Shown in pieces: positions 1 to 10,545 of a stretch of 64,000 nucleotides of DNA. Below the pieces are notes generated by a model. It was not told the DNA's origin and searched no databases. It worked only from the letters and a program-made list of their open reading frames with translations. The position numbers and the translations under genes were made by a program. How positions within the stretch are numbered: position 1 is the stretch's first letter; every line of letters starts with the position of its first letter. The stretch comes from Pseudomonadota bacterium (GTDB lineage Bacteria > Pseudomonadota > Gammaproteobacteria > Burkholderiales > Burkholderiaceae_E): assembly GCA_029779435.1 (NCBI GenBank), contig JAKPAM010000008.1, positions 1 through 64,000 of the forward strand. Direction: 5' to 3'.

Positions 1-14
1 GATCCCCTTCGCCC

Positions 15-1181
15 TCATGTCCGCGCCTCTGCCGTGCGACCCGCCAATCGTCCCAGCGCCGCTTCCAGCGCCTGCTGCTCAGGCGGCGGCTGCACCGAGA
101 TCCGCACGTGGCCGTCCAGCCCGAACGAACGCGCATCACGCAGCTTGACACCCTCGCGCCGCAGTGCGTCCAGCAGCCGAGCGCCAACGCGCGCCAGCGG
201 CTCGGGCGGCCGCGCGCAGAAGAACGACGTGTCGCTGTCCAGGCAATGCCACCCGTGCGCGCGCAACATCCCCATCTGCGCCTGCTTCCAGACGCGCAGC
301 CGCTCGTGGCTGGATAGCAGCCACGCCTGCGTCCCCGGCTGCGACCACGCGATCAGCATCGCCGCGCCATGCGCGCCGAGCACCCACGACGGCGCCATCC
401 GCTGCAGCGCCTGCACGCGCCGATCACTACCGGCAGGCGCCAGCGCATAAGCGCCGCGCACGCCGGGCAACCCGAGCGCCTTGTTCGGCGAATACAAGCG
501 CCAGGCGCGGTCACGCCTCGCGCCATCCCACGCGCTGGCGCCCGACAGGCGCAACGGCTCGTAGGCGCAATCGAGCACGATCGGCGCGCGATGGGTGAAG
601 ACCGGCTCGGCGCGCCCCAGCGGCGACGACGGGTCGCAGGCCCAGGCGAGGTCGACGTCCGGATCGAGGCCTCCGGCGGCGTCTCGATCGCGGCCTCGAT
701 CGCGGCTTCGATCACCATCTTGTTCGCCGCCCGGTTCGTCGTCCCATTCATCTTCTCGTGCACCGTTTCGATCGCCATCCCGTTCGCCGCTTCGCCCCGC
801 ACCGCGACGCCGCACGCGCAGTCCCCAGGCCGACGCCGCGGCGGCATAGTCGCCATAAGCGTGCCGCGGCACGCTTATGATCCGGCCGCCGTCGCGGGCG
901 ATGCATGCGGTCATCCGGAAGATGAACTCGCTGCCGCTGCCGGCGATCACGACACGCGCGGCCTCCACGCCGTGCAGGCGCGCGATCGCCTCGCGCACAC
1001 GCAGGTAGCTGCCTTCCGGATATCGCGATGCATCGACGCGCCCGAGCGCCTCGATCAGTTCCGGGCAAGGGCCGCAGGCATTGGCATTGACCGAGAAATC
1101 GAAATCGATGGGGCCGAGGACGTCGGGGCCGCCATGCTCGCGTCCCACCGACGCCTCGTCATCCATCGCCTGCCTGTTCAT
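15..1181 (-). CDS. cobC: Threonine-phosphate decarboxylase / histidinol-phosphate aminotransferase-like PLP enzyme (CobC/CobD type)
   Basis: ORF 15..1247; probable start MNRQAMDDEA at 1181. Aminotransferase-like motifs (DFSVNANACGPCPELIEAL, YSPNKALGLPGVRGAY). Last gene of the B12 operon. Carries an R/D/G-rich low-complexity insert. Confidence 0.8.
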   Translation of the reverse strand: MNRQAMDDEASVGREHGGPDVLGPIDFDFSVNANACGPCPELIEALGRVDASRYPEGSYLRVREAIARLHGVEAARVVIAGSGSEFIFRMTACIARDGGRIISVPRHAYGDYAAAASAWGLRVRRRGAGRSGERDGDRNGAREDEWDDEPGGEQDGDRSRDRGRDRDAAGGLDPDVDLAWACDPSSPLGRAEPVFTHRAPIVLDCAYEPLRLSGASAWDGARRDRAWRLYSPNKALGLPGVRGAYALAPAGSDRRVQALQRMAPSWVLGAHGAAMLIAWSQPGTQAWLLSSHERLRVWKQAQMGMLRAHGWHCLDSDTSFFCARPPEPLARVGARLLDALRREGVKLRDARSFGLDGHVRISVQPPPEQQALEAALGRLAGRTAEART

Positions 1182-1262
1182 TCGTTCCTCCGTCGCGCAC
1201 ACGCCTGGTGAGTCACTTCCGCCCGAAGGTGGGAGCTTCCTCGCCACGGCTTTGGCACGTCG

Positions 1263-2315
1263 TCAATATCGTTCCACACCCGCCCAGATCACCATCACAG
1301 CCATGATCACGAACACCGTCGCACGGACCGCGGCGCTGGCGACCGCCACCGCCCGATGCAGGTCCGCCGGCGCCGGCGCGCGGGCGCCGGCGTTGAGCAC
1401 ATAGACGCCCGGCTTACCCAGGCGCACGCCGAGCAGCAACGCCATCGCGGCCATCGGCCAGCCGCCGTTCGGCGAGGGCGTCAGGCGCGCCTGCGCGGGC
1501 AGCCGCCGCCAATCGCTCAGGCGCCCGCATCCCCCCAACGCCAGCGCGCACAACCGGGCCGGCACCCATGACAGCACGTCATCGGCGCGTGCCGCCCACT
1601 TGCCCGCCCATTCCCAGCGGCCGCGATAACCCCACATCGCGTCGGCGGTGTTCGCGTAGCGGTAAACACACGCGCCGACGAACCCGAAGCAGGTGAACCA
1701 GCACAGCGGCGCGACGACCGAGTCATTCAGGTTCTCGGCCAGCGATTCGATCGCGCTCTCGCGGATTTCTTCGGCGGACAGCGTCGACACGTCGCGGCTG
1801 ACCAGCCGGGATAATCTTGCGCGGCCGGCGTCGAGTCCATCCTCCGCCAGCGCCGCCTCCACGGCCAGCACTTCGTCACGAAGCATCGTCCAGGCCAGCA
1901 TCGTCTTCAGCGCCCAGGCACCGCCCACCACGGCGATCGCCGCTCCCACCACGCCGAACCATCCCGCGATCGCCGATAGCGGCTCCGAGGCCAGCGCCGG
2001 GACGGAAAACGGCGACGCCACGAGAACGATGGGCCATGTGAAACCGATCGGCAACGACAGCCCGCCACCGTGCGCGAGCCAGGCCACACCCAGATCGAGC
2101 GCCCCGCCCAGCGCACCGACGACCAATGCGCCCAACCACCAGGCCACGGTCCCGGCGACCCATGCCCGCACCGGCGGCCCGACCGGCAGCCGGCGCCCGG
2201 CCGCGCGCAAATAAGCGCCGATCGCGACGACCGGATGCCAGGCAGCCCGCGGCTCGCCCCAACGCGCGTCGATCACCATCGCGCTCAACACGATGCCGGC
2301 GGCCAGCACGCTCAT
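1263..2315 (-). CDS. cbiB: Adenosylcobinamide-phosphate synthase (CbiB/CobD family)
   Basis: Membrane protein with CbiB-like motifs (RLVSRDVSTLSAEEIRESAIESLAENLNDSVVAPL, RYANTADAMWGYR); start taken at MSVLAAGIVL, although the ORF extends to 2411 with TTG. Confidence 0.88.
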   Translation of the reverse strand: MSVLAAGIVLSAMVIDARWGEPRAAWHPVVAIGAYLRAAGRRLPVGPPVRAWVAGTVAWWLGALVVGALGGALDLGVAWLAHGGGLSLPIGFTWPIVLVASPFSVPALASEPLSAIAGWFGVVGAAIAVVGGAWALKTMLAWTMLRDEVLAVEAALAEDGLDAGRARLSRLVSRDVSTLSAEEIRESAIESLAENLNDSVVAPLCWFTCFGFVGACVYRYANTADAMWGYRGRWEWAGKWAARADDVLSWVPARLCALALGGCGRLSDWRRLPAQARLTPSPNGGWPMAAMALLLGVRLGKPGVYVLNAGARAPAPADLHRAVAVASAAVRATVFVIMAVMVIWAGVERY

Positions 2316-2407
2316 CGATTCCCCGATGCGCGAAGCGCACCGGCGGCCCCGGTGATAAGGGTCGCCGAAGCGACTCGCACGACCGGCCTCGGCCCGCTCA
2401 TCGACGA

Positions 2408-2977
2408 TCAATCCTCGATGCCGCGCTGCGCCGGAATACCGGCCTCGAACGCATGCTTGACCATCCGCATCTCGGTCACGGTATCGGCCATCGCGATCAG
2501 TTCGTCGGGACAGCGCCGCCCGGTCAGCACGACGTGCACGTGCGACGGCCGCTCGCGCAGCGCGGTGATCACCTCATCCAGCGGCAGCCAGCCGTAGATC
2601 AGCGGATACGTGATCTCGTCGAGCACGACCAGGAACGTGTCGCCGGCCAGGATCACGTCGCGCGCCCGCGCCCAGCCGTCGCGCGCGAGCTGCGCCGAAT
2701 GCTCGAGATCCTTGCTCTTCCAACTGAATCCGTCACCGAGCCCCTCGATCGGCACGCCGATGCGCTCGAACATCCGGTGCTCGCCGAAGCGGGCGCTCGG
2801 CACCTTCATGAACTGGAAGATCCGGACCGACTTGCCGCGGCCCGTGGCGCGCAACGCCAGCCCGAAGGCCGCCGTGCTCTTGCCCTTGCCGTCGCCGGTG
2901 TTGATGATCAACAGGCCGCGCCGCTCGCCTTCCGGCGGGGCATAGGGCTTGTCGGTCGGCGGTTGTTCGATCTGCAT
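2408..2977 (-). CDS. cobO: Cob(I)yrinic acid a,c-diamide adenosyltransferase
   Basis: [48 protein letters not shown]: CobO/BtuR N-terminus with P-loop; the longer ORF is only an upstream extension. Confidence 0.93.
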   Translation of the reverse strand: MQIEQPPTDKPYAPPEGERRGLLIINTGDGKGKSTAAFGLALRATGRGKSVRIFQFMKVPSARFGEHRMFERIGVPIEGLGDGFSWKSKDLEHSAQLARDGWARARDVILAGDTFLVVLDEITYPLIYGWLPLDEVITALRERPSHVHVVLTGRRCPDELIAMADTVTEMRMVKHAFEAGIPAQRGIED

Positions 2978-3105
2978 CGTGGTCTCCTGGAGGAATGCCG
3001 TGGTCGGTACATCGAACCGCGGCATGGCGGTAAGGAAAGGTCGAAGGAAAAGGGTCGATGGAGCGGACAGGTGAAAGAGATCGGGTGGAAGAACCAGCGC
3101 AAGGG

Positions 3106-4040
<935 letters not shown>

Positions 4041-4044
<4 letters not shown>

Positions 4045-5048
4045 GCTCCCTCCTCGTCGCGTGCGCGGCGATGCATCAGCCACAGCAGATAACCGCCGCC
4101 AAACACCGCCGTCAGCACGCCCACCGGCAGCTCGCGCGGCGCGATCGCGGCGCGGGCCGCCAGATCGGCGCCGGCCAGCAGCGCGCCCCCGGTCAGCGCC
4201 GACAACGGAATCAGCCATCGATGCGAGGTTCGCGCGATCGATCGCACCAGGTGCGGCGCGGCCAACCCGACGAAGGCGATCAGCCCGGTCTGCGCGACTG
4301 CGCTGCCGGTCGCCAGCGCCAGCAGCACGATCAGGCACGCGCGGCCGGCCGCCAGCGGCAGCCCGAGGCTGCGCGCCGTCGCCTCGCCCAGCGCCAGCGC
4401 GTCGAGCAGCGGACTGCACAGCCATGCCAGCGGCATGCAGAGGGCCAGCGTGACGGCCATCAGCACGACCGAGGTCCAGCCGATGAATACCGTGCCGCCG
4501 ACCAGGAAACTCTGCTGGGCCGCCATGATCTCGGGGAACCAGATCACTGTCATCGTCGACAGCGCGCCGAGCACGACGCCGACGATCACGCCCGCCAGCA
4601 GCAGACGCATCGTGTGCGCCAGGCCTCGCGCCAGCGTCAACGTCAGCACCAGCGCCAGCATGGCGCCCGCGAACGCCGCGCCGCTCAGTCCGAGCCGGGC
4701 CAGCCACGCGCCGGTGCCGGGCGCCAAGCCGCCGAGCGCCATCGACAACGCGACGAACAGCGACGCCCCCGACGCACTGCCCAGCAGATACGGATCCGCC
4801 AGCGGATTGCGGAACACGCCTTGCGCGATCGCGCCGGCCAGTCCCAGCAGCGCACCGGCGAGCCACGCGCCCAGGCTGCGCGGCAGCCGGATGTCGAGCA
4901 CGATCCGCAACGCCATCGGATCGTCGCGCCACCCCGTCCAGGCCTCGAAGCCGGTGCTGCCGACCAGGCAGCCGAGCGCGGCCAGCACCGCGGCCAGCAG
5001 CGACAGGCTCAACAGCAGGCGCCACGCGCGCGACGGGCCGCCGCTCAT
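4041..5048 (-). CDS. btuC: FecCD/BtuC-family ABC transporter permease
   Basis: Multi-TM FecCD protein (LDIRLPRSLGAWLAGALLGLAGAIAQGVFRNPLADPYLLGSASGA); 4-bp overlaps with both neighbours. Confidence 0.92.
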
Positions 5049-6127
5049 CTGGACCCGGCGGCCGATGCCGGCGGCGCGCCCTTTTCGCGCAGGCAGTCGG
5101 CCATGATCCGCGAGGCTTCGGCCAGCCGCGGGCCGGGCCGCACCAGCACGTCGATCTGCGCGAGCGTGAAACGGCACACCCGATCCTCGCGCACCGCGCG
5201 CATCGCCGGCCAGCCCGGCCGTTCCGACAGCGGCTGCTCGTGACGGGCGGCCAGCATGATCAGGTCCGGATCGGCGCGCACGATGAATTCCGGCCCCAGC
5301 TTGGGAAACGGTCCCAGGGTAGCCGGGACGATGTTGCGCAGCCCCAGGCCGGCCAGCGTCTGGCCGATGAACGAGCTTTCGCTGGCGGCATAAGGACCGC
5401 GGCTGACCTCGAAGTACACCCGCGCGCCGCGCAGCGCCGCCGGAACCGCGCGGGCCTCGGCGGCCTGCGCCTCGTCGATGCGCTGCCAGAGCTGCCGCGC
5501 CTGCTCGTCGGGCAGCGCGAACAGGCGCGCGAGCGACACGATGACACGCTGCACGTCCTCGCGGGTCTTCGGTTCGAGCACCATGGTCTTGACGCCCAGC
5601 GCGTCGAGCCGGCCCGTCACGCGGGCCGAACGCGACAGCAGCACGACGTCGGGCCGCAGCGCCACGATGCCCTCGACGTCGACGTCATCGAGACCGCCCA
5701 GATGCGGCAGGCGCTCGACGGCCGCCGGCCAGTTCGAGAAGCGATCGACGCCGACCAGCCGATCGCACTGGCCCAGTTCGCAGACCGTCTCGGTCACCGA
5801 GGGCAGCATCGACACGACCCGAGCCGGCACCGCGTCGAAGCGCAGGGCCGCGCCGCGCTCATCCGTCACCGTATAAGGCACGACGCCGACCGATGCCGAT
5901 GCCGAAGCCGAGGCGGAATCCGGCATGGACGTGGTCGCGGGTGCCGCCGTCGCGGCGGACATCAGGACGAACAGCGAGGCAAGCACCAGGACGAGCATCG
6001 AGGCGGACGCGAGCACGGGCACCCGACCGGACAGCAAGACCGACCCCGGGGCACGCCCGCAGGCGGACGCCCGCTTGGCGATCCATCCCGCCACGCTCCC
6101 CGCCCGCTTCCGATGTCCGTCCGTCAT
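5045..6127 (-). CDS. btuF: Periplasmic cobalamin-binding protein (BtuF-like)
   Basis: Periplasmic binding protein: RVVSMLPSVTETVCELGQCDRLVGVDRFSNWPAAVERLPHLGG; start MTDGHRKRAG at 6127. Confidence 0.85.
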   Translation of the reverse strand: MTDGHRKRAGSVAGWIAKRASACGRAPGSVLLSGRVPVLASASMLVLVLASLFVLMSAATAAPATTSMPDSASASASASVGVVPYTVTDERGAALRFDAVPARVVSMLPSVTETVCELGQCDRLVGVDRFSNWPAAVERLPHLGGLDDVDVEGIVALRPDVVLLSRSARVTGRLDALGVKTMVLEPKTREDVQRVIVSLARLFALPDEQARQLWQRIDEAQAAEARAVPAALRGARVYFEVSRGPYAASESSFIGQTLAGLGLRNIVPATLGPFPKLGPEFIVRADPDLIMLAARHEQPLSERPGWPAMRAVREDRVCRFTLAQIDVLVRPGPRLAEASRIMADCLREKGAPPASAAGSR

Positions 6128-6699
6128 GCCCGTCCCTTGATCGCGAGCGGCAACCCGGCCACCATCAGCACGACGTCGTCGCAGACCTCGGCCACCGCCT
6201 GGTTCAAGCGGCCCAGCGCATCGACGAACTCGCGCGTCTCGCGCCCCATCGGTACCACGCCCAGGCCGATCTCGTTGCTGACCAGCACCAGCGGGCCCGC
6301 GCGCCGCACGATCGCCTCTTGCAGCCGATCGGTCGCATCGATAAGCGCGTCCGCCGACATCGGCTGGCATCCGTCGGCGGGCATCATCGCGTTGGTCAGC
6401 CATAACCCCAGGCAATCGACGAGCATCAGATGCGCGGGCCCGCCGAGCCGCGTGACCGTCTCGGCCACCGCCAGCGGCGCCTCGACGGCGGCCAGGCGCG
6501 GGACGCGCAGCGCGCGATCGGCCTGGTGCCGCGCGATCCGCGCATCCATCTGCGGATCGCCGACTCCGGCCCGCGCGGTCGCGATCAACGTCGCGGCGTG
6601 CGCCGGATCGGCGTCCAGCCACGACCGGGCCTGCTGCTCGGCCCAGCGCGACTTGCCGCTGCGCTGCCCACCGAGCACCAACCGCGCCCGCGCGTCCAC
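6124..6699 (-). CDS. cobU: Bifunctional adenosylcobinamide kinase/guanylyltransferase
   Basis: RLVLGGQRSGKSRWAEQQA P-loop and VSNEIGLGVVPM motif; GTG start at 6699. Confidence 0.92.
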   Translation of the reverse strand: MDARARLVLGGQRSGKSRWAEQQARSWLDADPAHAATLIATARAGVGDPQMDARIARHQADRALRVPRLAAVEAPLAVAETVTRLGGPAHLMLVDCLGLWLTNAMMPADGCQPMSADALIDATDRLQEAIVRRAGPLVLVSNEIGLGVVPMGRETREFVDALGRLNQAVAEVCDDVVLMVAGLPLAIKGRA

Positions 6700-6707
6700 G
6701 GGCGACC

Positions 6708-8573
6708 TCAGCGCGGCGACCAGCGCAGGCCGACGTACAGCACGCGGCCCGGCGTCGCATAGTTGCGCACGGTCTCGTAAGGCTTGTCCGCCAGGTTGTC
6801 GATGCGGGCGTTCAGCGTCCAATCGCGCGCCAGCGCCTTGCTCGCGTACAGGTTGATCAGCCCATAACCGCCGAGCGTGGTCGTGTTGGCCGGGTCGTCA
6901 TAGCGCCTGCCCGAGAACTGCATCTCTCCTCCCAGCGTCCAGCCCGCCACCAGGCCGTCGGCACCGACCGTGCCGTGCCGGCGCGCGCGGCGCGCCAGTT
7001 GCCGGTCGGTATCGCGGTCGCGCGGATCCTGGAAGTCCAGCGACGCACGCAGCGTGACCACGCCGATCCGATGCTGGCCGGCCAGCGTGATGCCCGAATA
7101 CTCGGCGTTGGCGGTGTTCGCATAGCAGCCGAAATCCGACAGGCACGGCCCGGGCGTCGAGAACGTGATCAGATTGCGCAAGCGATTGCGATACAACGTC
7201 ACCGACGCCGACGTCTGCTTGTCACTGTAGCGCAGCCCGATCTCGACGTTGCGGCTCTTCTCGGGTTGCAGGCCCGCGACGCCGTACTCGCTGAAGCGCT
7301 GGTACAACGTCGGCGCGCGGAACGCCGTGCCGCCGGACGCCGACACGCGCCACTGCGGCGTGATCGCGAACGCATAACCGAGGCTGCCGGTCGTCTGCCC
7401 ACCGAACTCGCTGTCGTCGTCACGCCGCAGGTTGGCCTGCACCGTGTGCGCGCCCTGCTGCCAGCCATAGCCGAGCGCCAACGCGTTCTGGTGGCGGCCG
7501 CGGTCGATCGGATCGTTGACCAGGTCGTCCTCGCGTCGTTCGAGCGCTGCCGTCACGAGGCTCGCGCCGAGCCGCAGTTCGTTCTGGAACAGGTAGCCGC
7601 GCAGGCGCGTATCGGTGCGGTAGTCCATCGGGCGCGTCGCATAGCGGTCGCGCGAATCGGTCAGGCTCACGCGCGTCTTGTACGCATCGGTCCACTGCGC
7701 GGTCCAGCTCAGCCCGGCCGTCTGCAGGCGATTGCGGCTGCGATCGTCGGTCGTCAGGCCGCTGTCGAACTTCGAATCGATGTCGCTGGCCAGCAGCGTC
7801 GCCTCGACCCGGTTATCGCGATCGATCTGGAATCCCAGCCGCGCGTTCGCCGATTTCGAGCGATAGCCATCCTTGTCGGGGTTCTGCGTCGGTACCGGCC
7901 GTGCGTTGAAGCCTTCGCTGGCCGAGTTCGCCAAGCCCAGCGAATAGTCGAAGGCGCCGTTGCTGCCGCTGAAGCCGGCCTCGGCGCGATAAGTGCGGTG
8001 CGACGCGACGCCGAAGGCGGCATAAGGCGTGAACGGCCCCTTGCCCTTGCGCGTGAACAATTGCACGACGCCGCTGATCGCGTCGGACCCGTAGACCGCC
8101 GCGGCCGGGCCGCGCAGCACTTCGATGCGGTCGATCTGTTCGAGCGGGATCGCCTGCCACGACGCGCCGCCGGTCGATTGCGAATCGATCCGTACACCGT
8201 CGAGATAGACGGCGGTGAAGCGCGTCTCGCCACCCCGGATGTACACGCTGGTCGTCGCCCCCGGTCCGCCGTTGCGGGTGAACTCGACACCGGGCACGCG
8301 GCCGAGCAGATCGACGACCGTCGAGACGCCGCTGTTCTCGATCGTTTCGCGATCGATGACGGAAACGTCGGCCACCGTGTCCGACATCTTCTGTTCGACG
8401 CGGGTCGCCGTGACGAACACATCATCGATCGGACCGGGAGCGGAAGCATTGACGGGTGCACCGGTCTGCGCGAGCCCGGCTGCGGGCTGCAGAGCGAGAG
8501 CCAAGGCGGAAGCCAGCGGGAGCGCGAACGGAAAAGCGGCGCGAGCGCGGCCGCGAAACGAAGAAGCAGGCAT
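6708..8573 (-). CDS. btuB: TonB-dependent vitamin B12 receptor
   Basis: Plug domain (DVFVTATRVEQKMSDTVADVSVIDRETIENSGVSTVVDLLGRVPGVEFTRNGGPGATTSVYIRG) and C-terminal barrel; start MPASSFRGRAR; directly downstream of a cobalamin riboswitch. Confidence 0.92.
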   Translation of the reverse strand: MPASSFRGRARAAFPFALPLASALALALQPAAGLAQTGAPVNASAPGPIDDVFVTATRVEQKMSDTVADVSVIDRETIENSGVSTVVDLLGRVPGVEFTRNGGPGATTSVYIRGGETRFTAVYLDGVRIDSQSTGGASWQAIPLEQIDRIEVLRGPAAAVYGSDAISGVVQLFTRKGKGPFTPYAAFGVASHRTYRAEAGFSGSNGAFDYSLGLANSASEGFNARPVPTQNPDKDGYRSKSANARLGFQIDRDNRVEATLLASDIDSKFDSGLTTDDRSRNRLQTAGLSWTAQWTDAYKTRVSLTDSRDRYATRPMDYRTDTRLRGYLFQNELRLGASLVTAALERREDDLVNDPIDRGRHQNALALGYGWQQGAHTVQANLRRDDDSEFGGQTTGSLGYAFAITPQWRVSASGGTAFRAPTLYQRFSEYGVAGLQPEKSRNVEIGLRYSDKQTSASVTLYRNRLRNLITFSTPGPCLSDFGCYANTANAEYSGITLAGQHRIGVVTLRASLDFQDPRDRDTDRQLARRARRHGTVGADGLVAGWTLGGEMQFSGRRYDDPANTTTLGGYGLINLYASKALARDWTLNARIDNLADKPYETVRNYATPGRVLYVGLRWSPR

Positions 8574-8731
8574 GATGAGCCACTCGGATCGGAACGTCCC
8601 CACCGGCGTCCCCGCCGGCATCGGGACAGAACGACCGGCCACCCACTCGGGAAGCACCGAACGATCCACCCGGCCGCCGTGGACGGCTCGCGCGGGCGAA
8701 TCGTTCAGCGCTCCCATGGGCGCCGGTCACG

Positions 8732-8945
8732 TCGTTGGCCGGTATCCGGGCTGACGGCGCGACGCGCGTCACCTTCCCAGATGCGTGAGACACGACACCC
8801 AGTGGTCTGTGGACGCGCGCTGGAACCCGCGGCAAGGCGAGGTTCCGGCCGTTTGACCGTTGCGGGGGCAGCGCAGGCCGGGTCCGAGGACCTCCTGCTT
8901 CCCGTTCAACTGCGACCCGAGAACCGGGCCGCGAGCACCAACGGC
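8732..8945 (-). ncRNA. Cobalamin riboswitch
   Basis: Minus strand reads, in order, GGTGC...GGGAAGCAGG...CTGCCCCCGCAACGGT...CCACTGGG...GGGAAGG...AGCCCGGATACCGGCC: the conserved blocks of class-I cobalamin riboswitches, upstream of btuB. Confidence 0.93.
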
Positions 8946-9198
8946 CGCGATTCTAGTCCACCCGGTGGCCGAGAGGTCGATCGTCGGCGCGCAGAACGAC
9001 AATGCGCATTCCATTGATGCCGCGCAAAACCCTTTCAGCTTCAGGGTGACTCCGGCTCCAGAAATCCGGATCGCGGCCCGTGTCCCCGCAGGATCGCCAT
9101 TTATTACGGATCGTTATTTGCACCGCACGATAGTTCGTTTGTGCAATGCACCAAAACCACCTAGGCTCACGCGCTTCCGGTAATTTCGCAGGACCACG

Positions 9199-10287
9199 AT
9201 GCCCCCGATCCCTCCGCGAGGCGATGCCCCGCTGTCCCAGCCCCCGGCTTCCGATCACTCCGCCAACGCTCCCCGGTCGGCCGCGCGCCGTGCCCGCCGC
9301 CTCGCGGCCATCGGGCTGGCCGGCGTCGCGGCCGTCGCCGTCCTGGCCGTGCACGGCCTGCATGGCAACCCGGCCAAGGCTGCCGACGCATGGCCGTCCA
9401 AGCCGATCCGGCTGGTCATCCCGTATCCGCCGGGCGGCGCCGCCGACGCGGCCGCTCGGATCTTCGCTGAAGCGCTGTCCGAAGGGCTGCACCAGCAGGT
9501 CCTGCCCGAGAACAAGCCGGGCGCCGGCACCGCGATCGCCGCCGACTACGTCGCCTCGTCGCCCGCCGACGGCTACACGCTGTCGCTGGTGCCCACCGGC
9601 CAGTTGACGGTGCTGCCGCACGTCCAGCAGAACCTGAAGTTCGACGCGTTCAAGAGCTTCGCCCCGATCTCGCTGCTGGCCGCCACGGGTGTCGTCATCG
9701 CCGTCAACGATTCGGTACCGGCGCGCGACCTGAAGGAGCTGATCGCGCTGGCCAAGGCCCAGCCGGGCAAGCTCACGTACTCGTCGAGCGGCAGCGGCAC
9801 GATCATCCATCTGGCCGGCGAGTACTTCAAGCTCGCGACCGGCACCGATCTGCTGCACGTGCCGTTCAAGGGCAGCGCACCGGCGATCACCGCCGTCGTC
9901 GGCGGCCATGTCAACGTGTCGGTCGACACGCTGACCGTGTTGGCGCCGCAGATCAAGGCCGGCAAGCTCAAGGGCCTGGCCGTCGCATCGCAGCAGCGTT
10001 CGCCGGCACTGCCTGACGTGCCCACGGTGGCCGAGTCCGGCTACCCCGATTTCGAGGTCGTCTCGTGGTTCGGCCTGGCCGCCCCGGCCGGCACGCCGCC
10101 CGAGATCATCGCGCGCCTGAACGCCGAAGTGCGCAAGGCCGCCGATAACCCCTCGGTCAAGGAGCGCCTCGCGCAACAGGGCCTGAGCGCCTGGCCGACG
10201 ACGCCCGAGCAGTTCGCCCAGCGCATCCGCGCCGACTACGACAAGTACGGCAAGGTCGTGCGCGAATCCGGCGTCAAGTTCGACTAA
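9199..10287 (+). CDS. Tripartite tricarboxylate transporter substrate-binding protein (Bug/TctC family)
   Basis: WPSKPIRLVIPYPPGGAADAAARIFAEALSEGLHQQVLPENKPGAGTAIAADYVASSPADGYTL is a Bug-family signature. Confidence 0.92.
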   Translation: MPPIPPRGDAPLSQPPASDHSANAPRSAARRARRLAAIGLAGVAAVAVLAVHGLHGNPAKAADAWPSKPIRLVIPYPPGGAADAAARIFAEALSEGLHQQVLPENKPGAGTAIAADYVASSPADGYTLSLVPTGQLTVLPHVQQNLKFDAFKSFAPISLLAATGVVIAVNDSVPARDLKELIALAKAQPGKLTYSSSGSGTIIHLAGEYFKLATGTDLLHVPFKGSAPAITAVVGGHVNVSVDTLTVLAPQIKAGKLKGLAVASQQRSPALPDVPTVAESGYPDFEVVSWFGLAAPAGTPPEIIARLNAEVRKAADNPSVKERLAQQGLSAWPTTPEQFAQRIRADYDKYGKVVRESGVKFD

Positions 10288-10381
10288 GGCCTGTCAACGC
10301 GACGATCGAACACGGTTCAGCGCCCGCTGTCCGTGCCGCGGGCCCGCACGATGCGGGCTGGCGGCCCCCCCTCTGTCGCCG

Positions 10382-10402
10382 ACGCGCCCGTTCGGCGCGT
10401 TT
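10382..10402 (+). terminator. Rho-independent terminator-like hairpin
   Basis: ACGCGCC-CGTTC-GGCGCGT followed by TTG, downstream of the Bug gene; short T-run. Confidence 0.5.
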
Positions 10403-10545
10403 GACAAGCCTCCGCCTTTGATCACCGCCACACCGGCGGCGTGAACAAATAGTTCACAGACTCGCGACCCTTCGACCCGTAGATTCGCGCCAACGATCCG
10501 TCGGGCCGTGCCCCGGCGGAGCTTGAGCTCATCAGGGGTAAGCGA

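Noticed and set aside
10285-10415. Possible second, degenerate copy of the 272-bp structured element (starts GGCCTGTCAACGCGACGATCG; inverted GCGTTTGACAAGCC at the end)
   Set aside because: Only the outer 15-20 bp are similar; interior is unrelated and looks like an ordinary terminator region.
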